Of a stretch of 64,000 bases of DNA, positions 38,595 through 47,297 are shown in pieces (position 1 is the first letter of the stretch; every line of letters begins with the position of its first letter). The position numbers were made by a program, and so were the translations under genes. The DNA lies in contig NC_011365.1 of assembly GCF_000021325.1 (NCBI RefSeq), positions 2,322,001-2,386,000 on the forward strand, in the 5' to 3' direction. The stretch is from Gluconacetobacter diazotrophicus PA1 5 (GTDB lineage Bacteria; Pseudomonadota; Alphaproteobacteria; Acetobacterales; Acetobacteraceae). Below the pieces are notes generated by a model, which ran no database searches, was not told the DNA's origin, and saw only the letters and a program-made list of their open reading frames with translations.

Positions 38595-39037
38595 TTCAGG
38601 TCGTCGGGAACCTTGCCGCCATTGTCCGCCAGCTTCTGCATGACCTGCCTGTGCAGCCAGGTATTCATTCCGGCGGAATCGTTCATGTCGCCGGTATAAT
38701 GCAGTTCTTCCGCCAGTTGCTTGCGCGCGGCCAGCGAACTGTCCAGGCCCAGCAGCTTCATCAGGTCGACGATCGACTGCCGCCAGTTCAGCGGTTGCGG
38801 CGCCTTGGCCGCCAGGGCGGACAGGATGGCGGCGACGTCGACCGGCTGCGCCGGAGCGGTGGCTGCAGCCGGAGCTGGGGCTGGGGCCGTGGTCGGGGAT
38901 GCGCCCGGCGGCGTGGCCTGGGGGGCGGCCGTGCCCGACGGCGTCAGCGTGACCTGCGGATTGGCCGTGGACGCGCCCGCGGGCGTGACGCCGGCATGGC
39001 CGAAGATCGTGGAAAGAATGGTTCCGAAGATGCTCAT
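38591..39037 (-). CDS. DUF3597-family protein
   Basis: A 148-residue protein of the DUF3597 family. The N-terminal MSIFGTILSTIFGHAG segment is followed by an Ala/Pro/Thr-rich linker (about 20-65) and the conserved domain VDVAAILSALAAKAPQPLNWRQSIVDLMKLLGLDSSLAARKQLAEEL (read in parts) ending HYTGDMNDSAGMNTWLHRQVM. The function of DUF3597 is unknown; an NMR structure exists. A strong GGGGAG ribosome site precedes the ATG. It overlaps the start of the purine permease by four bases, so it belongs to that operon. Confidence 0.88.
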   Translation of the reverse strand: MSIFGTILSTIFGHAGVTPAGASTANPQVTLTPSGTAAPQATPPGASPTTAPAPAPAAATAPAQPVDVAAILSALAAKAPQPLNWRQSIVDLMKLLGLDSSLAARKQLAEELHYTGDMNDSAGMNTWLHRQVMQKLADNGGKVPDDLK

Positions 39038-39117
39038 GGTCTGAAACTCCCCTGGTCGTTGGTCCCGGGGACCGGATGCGACCGCATGCAATGCGGCGCA
39101 TCCGGTGCGCCGGACCG

Positions 39118-40416
39118 TCAGTACCGGTACAGGTCGTTCTTGAACGGCCCGTTGACCGGAACGCCGATATAGTCGGCCTGTTTCGCCGTCATCCGCGTCA
39201 ATTCGGCGCCGACCTTCGCCAGGTGCAGGGCCGCGACCTTTTCGTCCAGGTGCTTGGGCAGGGTGTAGACCTTGCGCTCGTACTTGCCGGCCGGCGCGGT
39301 CCACAGTTCGATCTGCGCCAGCGTCTGGTTGGTGAAGGACGCCGACATCACGAAGGACGGGTGACCCGTCGCGTTGCCCAGATTGACCAGACGGCCCTCG
39401 GACAGGACGATCAGGCGCTTGCCGTCGGGGAAGACGACCTCGTCCACCTGCGGCTTGATGTTGTCCCAGGGGAAGTTGCGCAGCGCGTCGATCTGGATCT
39501 CGGAATCGAAATGCCCGATATTGCAGACGATGGCGCGGTGCTTCATCTCGCGCATGTGGTCGATGGTGATGATGTCGACATTGCCGGTGCAGGTGACGAA
39601 GATGTCACCGCGCGGGGCGGCGCCTTCCATCGTCACGACCTCGTAGCCTTCCATCGCCGCCTGCAGGGCGCAGATCGGGTCGGCCTCGGTTACCAGAACG
39701 CGGCAGCCGGCATTGCGCAGCGACGCGGCCGATCCCTTGCCCACGTCGCCATAGCCGGCGACGACGGCGATCTTGCCGGCCATCATCACGTCGGTGCCGC
39801 GACGGATCGCGTCCACCAGGCTCTCGCGGCAGCCGTACAGATTGTCGAATTTCGACTTGGTGACGCTGTCGTTGACGTTGATCGCGGGCACGGCCAGCGT
39901 GCCCTTCTTCGCCATTTCCCACAGGCGATGCACGCCGGTGGTCGTCTCCTCGGACAGGCCGCGCACGTCCTTCAGCATGTCGGGGTACTTGTCGTGCATC
40001 AGCACGGTCAGGTCGCCGCCATCGTCCAGGATCATGTTCGGCGTCCAGCCGTCCGGACCCTTCACCGTCGCCTCGATGCACCACCAGAATTCGTCCTCGG
40101 ACAGGCCCTTCCAGGCGAAGACCGGCACGCCCGTCGCGGCGATGGCGGCGGCGGCGTGGTCCTGGGTCGAAAAGATGTTGCACGACGACCAGCGCACGGT
40201 GGCGCCCAGCGCGGTCAGGGTCTCGATCAGCACGGCGGTCTGGATCGTCATGTGCAGGCAGCCGGCGATGCGCGCGCCCTTCAGCGGCTGGCTGGCACCG
40301 AATTCCTCGCGCAGTGCCATCAGGCCGGGCATTTCACCCTCGGCGATCGAAATCTCCTTGCGGCCCCATTCGGCGAGCGAGATGTCCCGTACCTTGTAAT
40401 CCGTGCTGGCGGTCAT
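39118..40416 (-). CDS. ahcY: S-adenosylhomocysteine hydrolase
   Basis: AhcY (432 residues) splits S-adenosylhomocysteine into adenosine and homocysteine, feeding the methyl cycle. Motifs include the N-terminal [20 protein letters not shown], the NAD-binding [17 protein letters not shown] and [20 protein letters not shown], the substrate site [10 protein letters not shown] and the C-terminal [13 protein letters not shown] with the conserved Lys/Tyr. The start chosen, MTASTDYKV, has an AGGA site. It lies 76 bases after the end of the M19 dipeptidase gene on the same strand; no SAM or SAH riboswitch motif was recognised in that gap. Confidence 0.97.
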   Translation of the reverse strand: MTASTDYKVRDISLAEWGRKEISIAEGEMPGLMALREEFGASQPLKGARIAGCLHMTIQTAVLIETLTALGATVRWSSCNIFSTQDHAAAAIAATGVPVFAWKGLSEDEFWWCIEATVKGPDGWTPNMILDDGGDLTVLMHDKYPDMLKDVRGLSEETTTGVHRLWEMAKKGTLAVPAINVNDSVTKSKFDNLYGCRESLVDAIRRGTDVMMAGKIAVVAGYGDVGKGSAASLRNAGCRVLVTEADPICALQAAMEGYEVVTMEGAAPRGDIFVTCTGNVDIITIDHMREMKHRAIVCNIGHFDSEIQIDALRNFPWDNIKPQVDEVVFPDGKRLIVLSEGRLVNLGNATGHPSFVMSASFTNQTLAQIELWTAPAGKYERKVYTLPKHLDEKVAALHLAKVGAELTRMTAKQADYIGVPVNGPFKNDLYRY

Positions 40417-40492
40417 GTTCCGTCCTGTCCGTAGAGAAAAATCCCGGCAGGTATAGGCGGTCACGTTCCCGGGGGCTAGAGCCGGCGTCCCG

Positions 40493-41509
40493 TCAGGATG
40501 CGGCGACGTCCTCGGCCGCCCGCAGCACGCGCAGGAAATTGCCGCCCCAGATCGCGGCGATCTGGGCCGCGTCGTAGCCCCGGCGCAGCAGTTCCGCCGT
40601 CAGGGCGGGGGACTGCGCCGCGTTGCGCCAGCCCTCGATGGTGCCGCCGCCGTCGAAATCCGACGAAATGCCGACATGCCCGACCCCGATCCGGTCCACG
40701 ACATAGTCGATGTGATCGACATAGTCCGCCACGTTCACCGGCCGCTTCCGCCGGGCCTCGCGCGGGCGCAGGAAGGCGTCGACCGCCGTGATATGGACCA
40801 CGCCGCCGCAGTCGCGCAATGCGTCGAGCTGTTCGTCGTCCAGGTTGCGCGGATGGTCGCACAGCGCGCGGACGCAGGAATGGGTGGCCAGGACCGGGCT
40901 GCGCGACAGGCGCACGGCCTGCATCATGGTGCTGCGCGCGGTGTGCGAGATATCGACCATCAGGCCCAGCCGGTTCATCTCCGCGATCGCCTCGCGCCCC
41001 AGGCCGGACAGCCCGCCATGGCGGCTCTCGACGTCGCCCAGCGCGGCCGAGGGACGGGCGGAATCGGCCAATGCGTTATGCCCGTTATGGGTCAGGGTCA
41101 TGTAGCGCGCGCCCTTTGCGCGGAATCGGGCCAGAAGCGACAGGTCCTCGCCCATCGCGTAGCCGTTTTCCACCGCCGGGACGATCGCGGTGACGCCGTC
41201 GCGGAAGGCGGCCTCGATCTCGTCCGCCAGGGGGCAGATCCGCGCCTCGCCGGTCGCGCCACTGCGGCCGATCGCATCCAGCATGTCCAGCGCCTGCTGC
41301 CCGATGGCGGCATGGGTGTCCGCATCGGTCGGGCCCTGCCCGACATAGGCGACCAGGCAGGCGGCGGCGATGCCGCCCCGCCGCAGCTTCGGCAGGTCGA
41401 CATGGCGGTAGGATGTCTCCTGCGCGATGTCGCCCCGGTCGGGCCAGGGAATGTCGATATGCGTATCGACCGTCAGGATGGATCGGTGCAGGGCCTGGGA
41501 TTCGGTCAT
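40493..41509 (-). CDS. Membrane-dipeptidase-like (peptidase M19) metalloenzyme
   Basis: A renal-dipeptidase-family zinc enzyme of 338 residues. The metal ligands lie in [10 protein letters not shown], the Glu of [18 protein letters not shown], the HxxxxxxH region [13 protein letters not shown] and later [20 protein letters not shown], with the conserved SDFDGGG near the end. The family cleaves dipeptides, including D-amino-acid ones, and some act on beta-lactams. The start is placed at [10 protein letters not shown]. It is upstream of ahcY on the same strand but with a 76-base gap, so co-transcription is only possible. Confidence 0.9.
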   Translation of the reverse strand: MTESQALHRSILTVDTHIDIPWPDRGDIAQETSYRHVDLPKLRRGGIAAACLVAYVGQGPTDADTHAAIGQQALDMLDAIGRSGATGEARICPLADEIEAAFRDGVTAIVPAVENGYAMGEDLSLLARFRAKGARYMTLTHNGHNALADSARPSAALGDVESRHGGLSGLGREAIAEMNRLGLMVDISHTARSTMMQAVRLSRSPVLATHSCVRALCDHPRNLDDEQLDALRDCGGVVHITAVDAFLRPREARRKRPVNVADYVDHIDYVVDRIGVGHVGISSDFDGGGTIEGWRNAAQSPALTAELLRRGYDAAQIAAIWGGNFLRVLRAAEDVAAS

Positions 41510-41622
41510 GGCGGAAATGTAGCCCGGATTACGCCATCCCGTAAGAGTTTGTCCGCATGCGATGCGCCCCCCGAAGCGACACGCCCCCGGGCGGGGGCGC
41601 ATCGCGGCGGGCGGTTAGGTCG

Positions 41623-42117
41623 TCAATGCTGGGTTTCGGTGTTGATCGGGGTGCGCCGCCCCTGCGGGGCTTCCGCCCCCTTCGGCATGGTGACGGTCAG
41701 CACGCCGTTCTGGAACCGGGCGGTGGCTTCGTCCTCCTTGACGCCGTGCGGCAGGGAGAAGCGGCGTTCGAAGCGGCCATAGCGTCGCTCGCTGTACCCG
41801 CTGGACGCATCCGTGCTTTCCTGGCGGCGTTCGCCGCAGATGCACAGCACCCCGTTATCGACGCTGAGCGTGACATCCTTTTCGGTCAGGCCCGGCAGTT
41901 CGGCGGTGACGGTCATCGCGGTATCGGTATCGGCGACCTCGACACTGGGCCAGGTGCTGCCGGTGGGGCTGCGCGGATCCCATGCCTGCATGAAATCGTC
42001 GAACAGCCGGTCTATTTCCCGCTGGAGACTCATGAACGGACCGCCTTGCCGGTCCTGCGCCGGCATGGGTGGCCGACTGTCATCCCGTCCCCAGGGCATC
42101 AGAGAGCGCATAGCCAT
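41623..42117 (-). CDS. Small heat-shock protein Hsp20
   Basis: An alpha-crystallin-type chaperone of 164 residues that holds unfolding proteins in the cytoplasm. The crystallin domain (about 50-140) has VEVADTDTAMTVTAELPG, VTLSVDNGVLCICGERRQE, YGRFERRFSLP and the A-x-x-x-n-G-V-L motif in RFQNGVLTVTMPKG. The C-terminal I-x-I anchor is only partly present (RRTPINTETQ). The ATG chosen has a GAGGGGAA ribosome site eight bases upstream; the first bases of the mRNA before it are a strong hairpin at 42133-42170. Regulation by heat is likely. Confidence 0.93.
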   Translation of the reverse strand: MAMRSLMPWGRDDSRPPMPAQDRQGGPFMSLQREIDRLFDDFMQAWDPRSPTGSTWPSVEVADTDTAMTVTAELPGLTEKDVTLSVDNGVLCICGERRQESTDASSGYSERRYGRFERRFSLPHGVKEDEATARFQNGVLTVTMPKGAEAPQGRRTPINTETQH

Positions 42118-42132
42118 TGGTTCGTTCCCCTC

Positions 42133-42233
42133 TGGAATGCGTGATCGGGTAAACCCGATCACGCATTCCAGGCTTTTGTTTTCAGAGCATCTTCACGTGA
42201 TCAGGTGATCTTACCTCATCACGATCTGCTCTG
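42133..42233. repeat. Mosaic palindromic element upstream of hsp20
   Basis: The element has two parts. A perfect 18-bp hairpin with a 2-base loop lies at 42133-42170 (TGGAATGCGTGATCGGGT paired with its complement), followed on the plus strand by GGCTTTTGTTTT. A second structure at 42183-42233 pairs CAGAGCA with TGCTCTG and, inside, CGTGAT with ATCACG. On the minus strand, the hsp20 sense strand, the first hairpin ends three bases before the ribosome site. It resembles RIME-type mosaic repeats of alphaproteobacteria (recalled, not searched). Confidence 0.75.
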
Positions 42234-42376
42234 GCATGGCCGGAGACGCCACGCTGACCGTGGCTGCGACCCGGCCCCTGGAAGCTGGGACGACAGGGGT
42301 CGATATCAAGAGGTATTCCTGAAATCTCCTGACGGATAAACAATTGATTTCCGAAGTCGCCTTCCCTTCCGTTCCC

Positions 42377-42592
42377 TCATCCGGCCAGGGACCGGCGGCC
42401 CGGGTCGCTGTTGCGCTCGGCCAGCAGGGCCTCGGCGGCTTCGACAAGGGTCTGCCAATGGATGGTCCGGAGCTCGTCATTGGCTTCCCGGGCCTGGACC
42501 AGGTACATCCGGGCGATCAGCACGGCGTCGGGTCCGTGGCGCGCGACGAGTTCGACCGCCTCGGCCGGGACCAGTTTGCGATGGTTCTGCAT
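42377..42592 (-). CDS. Small protein of unknown function
   Basis: A 71-residue, mostly helical protein (MQNHRKLVPAEAVELVARHG, then LIARMYLVQAREANDELRTI) that I do not recognise. A very strong GAGAGGGAGG ribosome site lies 8 bases before its ATG, so it is likely real. It is separated from hsp20 by the palindromic element and about 140 other bases. No domain is visible. Confidence 0.68.
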   Translation of the reverse strand: MQNHRKLVPAEAVELVARHGPDAVLIARMYLVQAREANDELRTIHWQTLVEAAEALLAERNSDPGRRSLAG

Positions 42593-42673
42593 GGCCTGCC
42601 TCCCTCTCTGATGGCGGTCTGCCAGAGATTGGCGGCAGGGCGGCGGGGTTCAATATCGCGACGGGTCGCGGGC

Positions 42674-42703
42674 AAAAAAAAGCGGGCGCCGCATGGCGCC
42701 CGC
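42674..42703 (-). terminator. Terminator after the TonB-dependent receptor
   Basis: On the minus strand a 9-bp stem (GCGGGCGCC with GGCGCCCGC, 4-base loop) is followed by eight T residues. It ends the TonB-dependent receptor transcript about 40 bases after its stop codon. Confidence 0.92.
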
Positions 42704-42744
42704 CGGAGCATGAAGGGGGCGGCATCGCTGCCCCCGGCTGGCCG

Positions 42745-45090
42745 TCAGAAAGCGGTCGAGACGGTGCCTGTCATCGTGAAACGCGGTTCGACCATGAAGG
42801 AATTTCCAGTGCCGGTCGTGTTGGCGTTCTGATCCGTGGCGCGATAGACCACGCCCATCGGGCCGGTGCGGACGATGGAGCCGGTCAGGTTCGTGAAGTT
42901 CAGACGGAATGTCGGAGACTTGGCGAACATGAACGGCTTGAAGTGATAGCCGAGCGACAGCGTGTTGGTGACGTAGCCCGGCATGCGCTGGTCCCCGGCG
43001 ACGCTGACCGACTGCGCGCCGGTATAATGCACGCTGCCGTTGGCGAAGAATCCCTTGTAGGTATAGGTCAATCCGAAATTGGCCATGACGTGCGGCGCCA
43101 TGACCGCCTGCGTGCCCTTCGAATGGATCAATGTCGGCACGGCCTCGTTGAGGTCCATGACATTGCTGTCCTGCCGGGCGTTGAGGTATTCGATCGACGC
43201 ATAGGGGCTGAAGCCGTGGATGGACCGGCCGGACACCATCAGGTCGAAGCCGCGCATGGTCTGGTTGCCGATCGAAATCGGCTTGAAGCTGTTATAGCCG
43301 ATATACTGGTTCACGATACGGTTGGTGACGTTGTAGTTGAACAGCGCCAGGTCAACGATGACGTATTTGTCGTGATAGCGGTATCCCAGCTCTTCCTTGA
43401 TGGAATACTGGTTTTTCGGGAAAGCGTTGGGGGCGGTGGGCAGCCAGCCCATGTCGACGGCGCTGGGCTGGCGATAGTCGCCTTCCGCGTTGACGTAGAT
43501 CTGGTGATGCTCGTTGAACGTATAGCCGATGGACAGTTGCGGCAGCGGCTCGGTCGTGTTGGTGCTGTACCGGTTGTACGGGTCCGCGGTCCAGGTATTG
43601 GCCATCACGAACTTGAAGCCGGCATGGATGACCAGCTTGTCGTGCAGGTATTTCGCGGTGTCCTGCAGGAACAGCGAGTGCAGCTCGTAGCCGGCGTTCT
43701 GGCCGTAGGGCGAGGTGGTCTTGTACAGGTACCACGGGCTCGGCGGGGTGCCGTCGGCATTCGTCGCCCCGCTGGGATAGGACTGGTCGGTGTAGTTGTT
43801 TTCGTACCAGTAACCCAGCGAGAACGCGTTATGCGGGTCGATCTGGTAGCCCAGCTTCGTCACCGCGCCCACCTGGCGGGTGGCGTTCTGCAGGAAGAAG
43901 CTCGTCTGGTTGACACCGTCGACGACGCCGCCCGGAGACGCGTCCCAGCCCTGCCCGAAGCTGAAATAGGGCTGCAGGTCGAAGCTGAAGCGTGCCGGCA
44001 GAACGATATGCAGCGGCGCGGTCAGGAAGACCTGGTTCCAGTGATCCTTGTTGTTCTTCCAGTAATTGTCGTCCGAAGGATTGGCCGAACGGCCCCAGCC
44101 CTGCCCGGTGTGCTTGAAGGTGTAGAATTCCTGCGCGGTCGGGTAATTGTCGATGGTGAAGTTTTCGTTGTTCCACGACACGAAGACCTTGGCGGTCGAG
44201 CCGTTTTCCCAGTCCTTCTGCACGCCGAAATCCAGGTGGCGGCGTTCGTTGATGCCCGCGCCCATCCAGGCCCTGTCATGCGTGTTGGAGAACGAGACAT
44301 AGGCGCGCACGCCGCTGTTGCCGATATCGCCCGATTCCAGACGCAGGAATTCGCGCGACAGGTTGTTGGTCCCGTACGAGAAATCCATCAGCCCGCCGGC
44401 CTTGTGCGATGCGATGTGCGACTGTTCGTTCATCACGCCGCCGGCGGCCGACATGACCGGCAGGTCGATGCCCGAGCTGCCGGGGGTGACGTTGACCTCT
44501 TCCAGGTTCTCGGAATCGATGTCCTCGGCCATGTATTTGGCCGCCGCCGCGGGGGCGCCGTCCACCATCAGGCCCATGTCCAGGTCGGTCAGGCCGCGCA
44601 CCTCGATCATGCCGCCCTGCATGCCGCCGGTATCGGGCGTGGACACGCTCAGGCTCGGCAGGTTCTTGATCAGGTCGAGCGCCGTGCTGGTTGGCGCGCG
44701 CATGTCGATATATTCCTTGGCCACGGTCTGGACGGTATGCGGCGCCGTTTCCAGCCGCATCATGCCGCCGCCGCCGTTCAGCGCCTGGCGTGACGAGACG
44801 ACCGAGATGTCCTCGGGCGAGGCAGCCCGCGCCACCGTGGTGCGCGGCGCGGCGGCGCGCGGGGTCACGGGGTGGGCTGCGGTCGCGGCATGGGCCGCCG
44901 GGGCGGCGGGGGCATGGGCCGCGGACGTGGCGGCGGTGCTGGACGTGGCATGACGCTTGGGCGGCGTCGTCGTGGTCGTCGCGGCTCGGGTTTCGGCACC
45001 CGACAGGGCAACGCTGCAGACGACGCCGGCCAGACAGGACATGGCCAGAAGCCGGCTTCGCAGTCCGGGCTTCCGGGGGTGATGCGTCAT
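42745..45090 (-). CDS. TonB-dependent outer-membrane receptor
   Basis: A TonB-dependent receptor of 781 residues. A signal peptide (MTHHPRKPGLRSRLLAMSCLAG-type) is followed by an unusually long Ala/Thr/Pro/His linker (about 38-90), a plug domain (about 100-215, with IKNLPSLSVSTPDTGGMQGG and IEVRGLTDLDMGLMVDG) and a 22-strand barrel ending in the terminal Phe of TVSTAF. A TonB box is not obvious; ISVVSSRQ at about 92-100 is the best candidate. The ligand is unknown, and iron or vitamin uptake is possible. The frameshifted exported protein 390 bases upstream may once have been linked. Confidence 0.93.
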   Translation of the reverse strand: MTHHPRKPGLRSRLLAMSCLAGVVCSVALSGAETRAATTTTTPPKRHATSSTAATSAAHAPAAPAAHAATAAHPVTPRAAAPRTTVARAASPEDISVVSSRQALNGGGGMMRLETAPHTVQTVAKEYIDMRAPTSTALDLIKNLPSLSVSTPDTGGMQGGMIEVRGLTDLDMGLMVDGAPAAAAKYMAEDIDSENLEEVNVTPGSSGIDLPVMSAAGGVMNEQSHIASHKAGGLMDFSYGTNNLSREFLRLESGDIGNSGVRAYVSFSNTHDRAWMGAGINERRHLDFGVQKDWENGSTAKVFVSWNNENFTIDNYPTAQEFYTFKHTGQGWGRSANPSDDNYWKNNKDHWNQVFLTAPLHIVLPARFSFDLQPYFSFGQGWDASPGGVVDGVNQTSFFLQNATRQVGAVTKLGYQIDPHNAFSLGYWYENNYTDQSYPSGATNADGTPPSPWYLYKTTSPYGQNAGYELHSLFLQDTAKYLHDKLVIHAGFKFVMANTWTADPYNRYSTNTTEPLPQLSIGYTFNEHHQIYVNAEGDYRQPSAVDMGWLPTAPNAFPKNQYSIKEELGYRYHDKYVIVDLALFNYNVTNRIVNQYIGYNSFKPISIGNQTMRGFDLMVSGRSIHGFSPYASIEYLNARQDSNVMDLNEAVPTLIHSKGTQAVMAPHVMANFGLTYTYKGFFANGSVHYTGAQSVSVAGDQRMPGYVTNTLSLGYHFKPFMFAKSPTFRLNFTNLTGSIVRTGPMGVVYRATDQNANTTGTGNSFMVEPRFTMTGTVSTAF

Positions 45091-45479
45091 TCCTCGATCC
45101 TTCTCAGTTCGTCCTGTTCCGCACGTGTCAGGTCGTGCGGAAATCGTGGCTCGCAATACTCCAAGACGGGCGTGCCTGACACCCGTCTTTCGTAACGAAA
45201 TTGGCCCCATGCGCCGAAAATCAGTTCATTTTCGAAACTTATGGATGGCCCGCAGCCACCTCAAGGAAAAAAGAATCATCAGGCTGTTGCTGCGATGAGC
45301 ACACGTGGGAAATACTGCTTCGCCCCGCGGCCATGACCTGGCCATGCGTGGGACCGGCCCCTATGTTCCATAGCAGTAATGACGCGGTGCGTGGCGGGAT
45401 GCGCCGACTGGCCGCCGTTGCCCGGCAGCGGCGATTCAGAAGATATCCACGATAAGGATCGTCGCCGGTCCCCTGTCGG
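45091..45479 (-). promoter_or_regulatory. Structured leader upstream of the TonB-dependent receptor
   Basis: About 390 gene-free bases. Four inverted repeats lie close together: TTCCGCAC/GTGCGGAA (45117-45142), AAGACGGG/CCCGTCTT (45163-45189), TTTCGT-A-ACGAAA (45188-45200) and CGAAAAT/ATTTTCG (45215-45234). The last two share the half-site CGAAA and look like operator sites. The first two would form hairpins in the mRNA leader. No cobalamin, TPP or SAM riboswitch motif was recognised. Confidence 0.55.
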
Positions 45480-46480
45480 CTATCGCACGGTCGGACGATG
45501 GAGGGACAGGTCGTCCACGACCATATAGGCGATTTCGCCCTGTTCGGCGTTGGCGCCCTGGGCCGGATCGGCGGCATAGAGGGCGTGAAGCAACGCCCTG
45601 TCGAACGACGTGAGGCGGGAGGGCGCCGTCTTCTGGAAATGGCTGTCGTTGAACAGGCTCATGATGGAGTTCTGGTCGAAAATCTCTCCGAGTCTCGGTC
45701 CGGAAAGAACGACGAAAGAGATATAATCTGCCAGTTGTCCCCAGGTCGATCCCGAAGCAAGTGGTAAATCCACGATAACGATCGTTGAACCTGTTTCGGA
45801 TTGGGTTGTCTTTTTTATCCAGTCCCCTCCCGAATAGGATTCGAATTCAGGAACTCCTTGTTCGTTATGCTCGCCAATACCGGGGACGAATGCGTCCATT
45901 GCACCAGGTGCCGGGACCCTGAGATTGCTTCGATACCAGCGCACGGGGAGATTTTCCGAAGGTCCGCGGCCGCGATCTCGGGTGGGATCGAAATATGTCT
46001 CCCGATGCCCCTGGGAGGTTGTTCGCTGCCGAGCATCGGGGCGCGCGCGATAATCGCATTGAATGCGTCCGTCCCGTTGTCTGCAAACAGGACAATGACG
46101 TTCGCGGTGTCGCAATGTTTCGAGATGCCTGGGATAACCGATTCGGCGGCTTTGTTCAGACGATCGACGACGAAGCTGCGAAAGCGCTCGGGAAGACCCG
46201 AGACCAGTGGGCAGAATGAACTGTCCCGTCGCACGACCTGCCGATACCACGGCGCATAGACCATTTTATCGACTTCCTGCCGGACCTCGTCCCGGGACAT
46301 GCCGTTAACGACAATGGTCTCGTGTGCCGGATTGCCAGCGGGTCCGGGAAGGTCGGCTGCGTGGGCACAGGATAAGGATACGGCGGCGAAAGCCCCTGCC
46401 GCCGCGATTCTTTGCAGGCCCACCCTGAAGCTGCGGCGTGTGGCGGTCCGCCGGACGCCATTTTGCTCACACGGTTGCAT
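45480..46480 (-). pseudogene. Exported protein of unknown function, frameshifted
   Basis: Two reading frames on the minus strand join in one protein-like sequence. The first, from ATG 46480 (GGGAGGGAG ribosome site), gives a signal peptide, the segment ETIVVNGMSRDEVRQEVDK, MVYAPWYRQVVRRDSSFC and the second-half opening IPPEIAAADLRK. The second frame continues with LPVRWYRSNLRVPAPGAMD to the stop at 45480. The change of frame is at about 45952-45957 in a TTTT (AAAA on the coding strand) run, and one added base would restore a protein of about 332 residues. The sequence has lower GC than its surroundings. Sequencing error cannot be excluded. Confidence 0.75.
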
Positions 46481-46913
46481 TCTGTGCTCCCTCCCTGTCT
46501 TTACCGAATGGTAAAGTGGAGTCGATCAATCAATGTAACGTGTCACGAATTTACATTCATTGACGGTTTGCGTGGTGATGTGAAGGCGGCAAAAGCTTTG
46601 GACCGTAACATTACTGTGCGGCATCTTCCATGCTGCCGACAGGATGCCTGTCCGCGGCATCGTCATGCCATCTGTTCCAGTCTTCCCGTCGCGAGACCTG
46701 TCGTAAGAGTCGCAAGAAGCGTACCGGCAAGGAAAAACAATCATGGGGCAGCCTCGACCGACCGCGCGGTCGCAGGCGGACGACGTCCGCAAGCGGGCGA
46801 ATGACGGATCAGCGCCGCCGGGATCGCCAGGGAGCCGGAGATCGGCGAACGTCAGCCTACCGGTGCCTGAGCGCGGGGAATATCTGGCGATTTATTGTGA
46901 TTTGTCGCTTGAA
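46481..46913. other. Gene-free stretch before tRNA-Phe
   Basis: About 430 bases, comparatively AT-rich in the first half, with no coding pattern that I can support on either strand. It must hold the promoter of the frameshifted exported gene, reading away on the minus strand, and the 3' flank of the tRNA. I see no repeats or structured RNA. Confidence 0.5.
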
Positions 46914-46989
46914 TGGTGCCCAAGGGCGGAATCGAACCACCGACACTGCGATTTTCAGTCGCATGCTCTACCAACTGAGCTACTTGGGC
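46914..46989 (-). tRNA. tRNA-Phe (GAA)
   Basis: A 76-base tRNA with all four stems. The 7-bp acceptor stem GCCCAAG/CTTGGGC, the D-arm AGCTCAGTTGGTAGAGC, the anticodon stem-loop TGCGA-CTGAAAA-TCGCA (anticodon GAA), the T arm GGTGG-TTCGATT-CCGCC and an encoded CCA end are visible. It follows yacG by about 60 bases in the same direction, a common alphaproteobacterial order. Confidence 0.98.
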
Positions 46990-47048
46990 ACCGGGCCGTC
47001 ATCCGGCGCGGGCGGTGCGGTTGGACCGTGCCGCCGTGGGGGTGTGAT

Positions 47049-47297
47049 CTATCCCACCTCATCGCCGGGATCAACCCGTCTCGGGTCGTTTTCGTCGAAG
47101 ATTTGTCCGTCCTCGCCGTGGTCCCATCCCTGGTCCGGGTCGGGCACGCGATAGGTTTCCGAGAACCAGCGGCCCAAATCGATGTCCCCGCAGCGCTTCG
47201 AGCAGAAGGGACGGAAGGCCGTCTGCCCCGGCCGGCCGCAGATCGGGCAAGGGGGCAGGGGGGCAAGGTCGGTATTCGTCGGGGTGGGGTCGGTCAT
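47049..47297 (-). CDS. yacG: DNA gyrase inhibitor / zinc-binding protein YacG
   Basis: YacG (82 residues) binds zinc through CPICGRP and [14 protein letters not shown], and inhibits gyrase in E. coli by binding GyrB. The C-terminal acidic tail ([18 protein letters not shown]) is longer than in E. coli. Its ATG overlaps the stop of the RNase E/G-family gene in ATGA. It is the last protein gene before tRNA-Phe. Confidence 0.95.
   Translation of the reverse strand: MTDPTPTNTDLAPLPPCPICGRPGQTAFRPFCSKRCGDIDLGRWFSETYRVPDPDQGWDHGEDGQIFDENDPRRVDPGDEVG

Noticed and set aside
40417-40492. A SAH or SAM riboswitch before ahcY
   Set aside because: The gap is only 76 bases and I could not find the conserved core of either riboswitch, so there is no support.
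42118-42376. A CIRCE (HrcA) site or a sigma-32 promoter before hsp20
   Set aside because: The TTAGCACTC-N9-GAGTGCTAA pattern of CIRCE is absent. A CTTGAT followed by CCCAGCTT on the minus strand matches sigma-32 elements only in part, so I do not call it.
46630-47154. A 174-codon plus-strand frame over the tRNA-Phe region
   Set aside because: It crosses the tRNA gene and yacG antisense, and has the composition of noncoding sequence with no domain.
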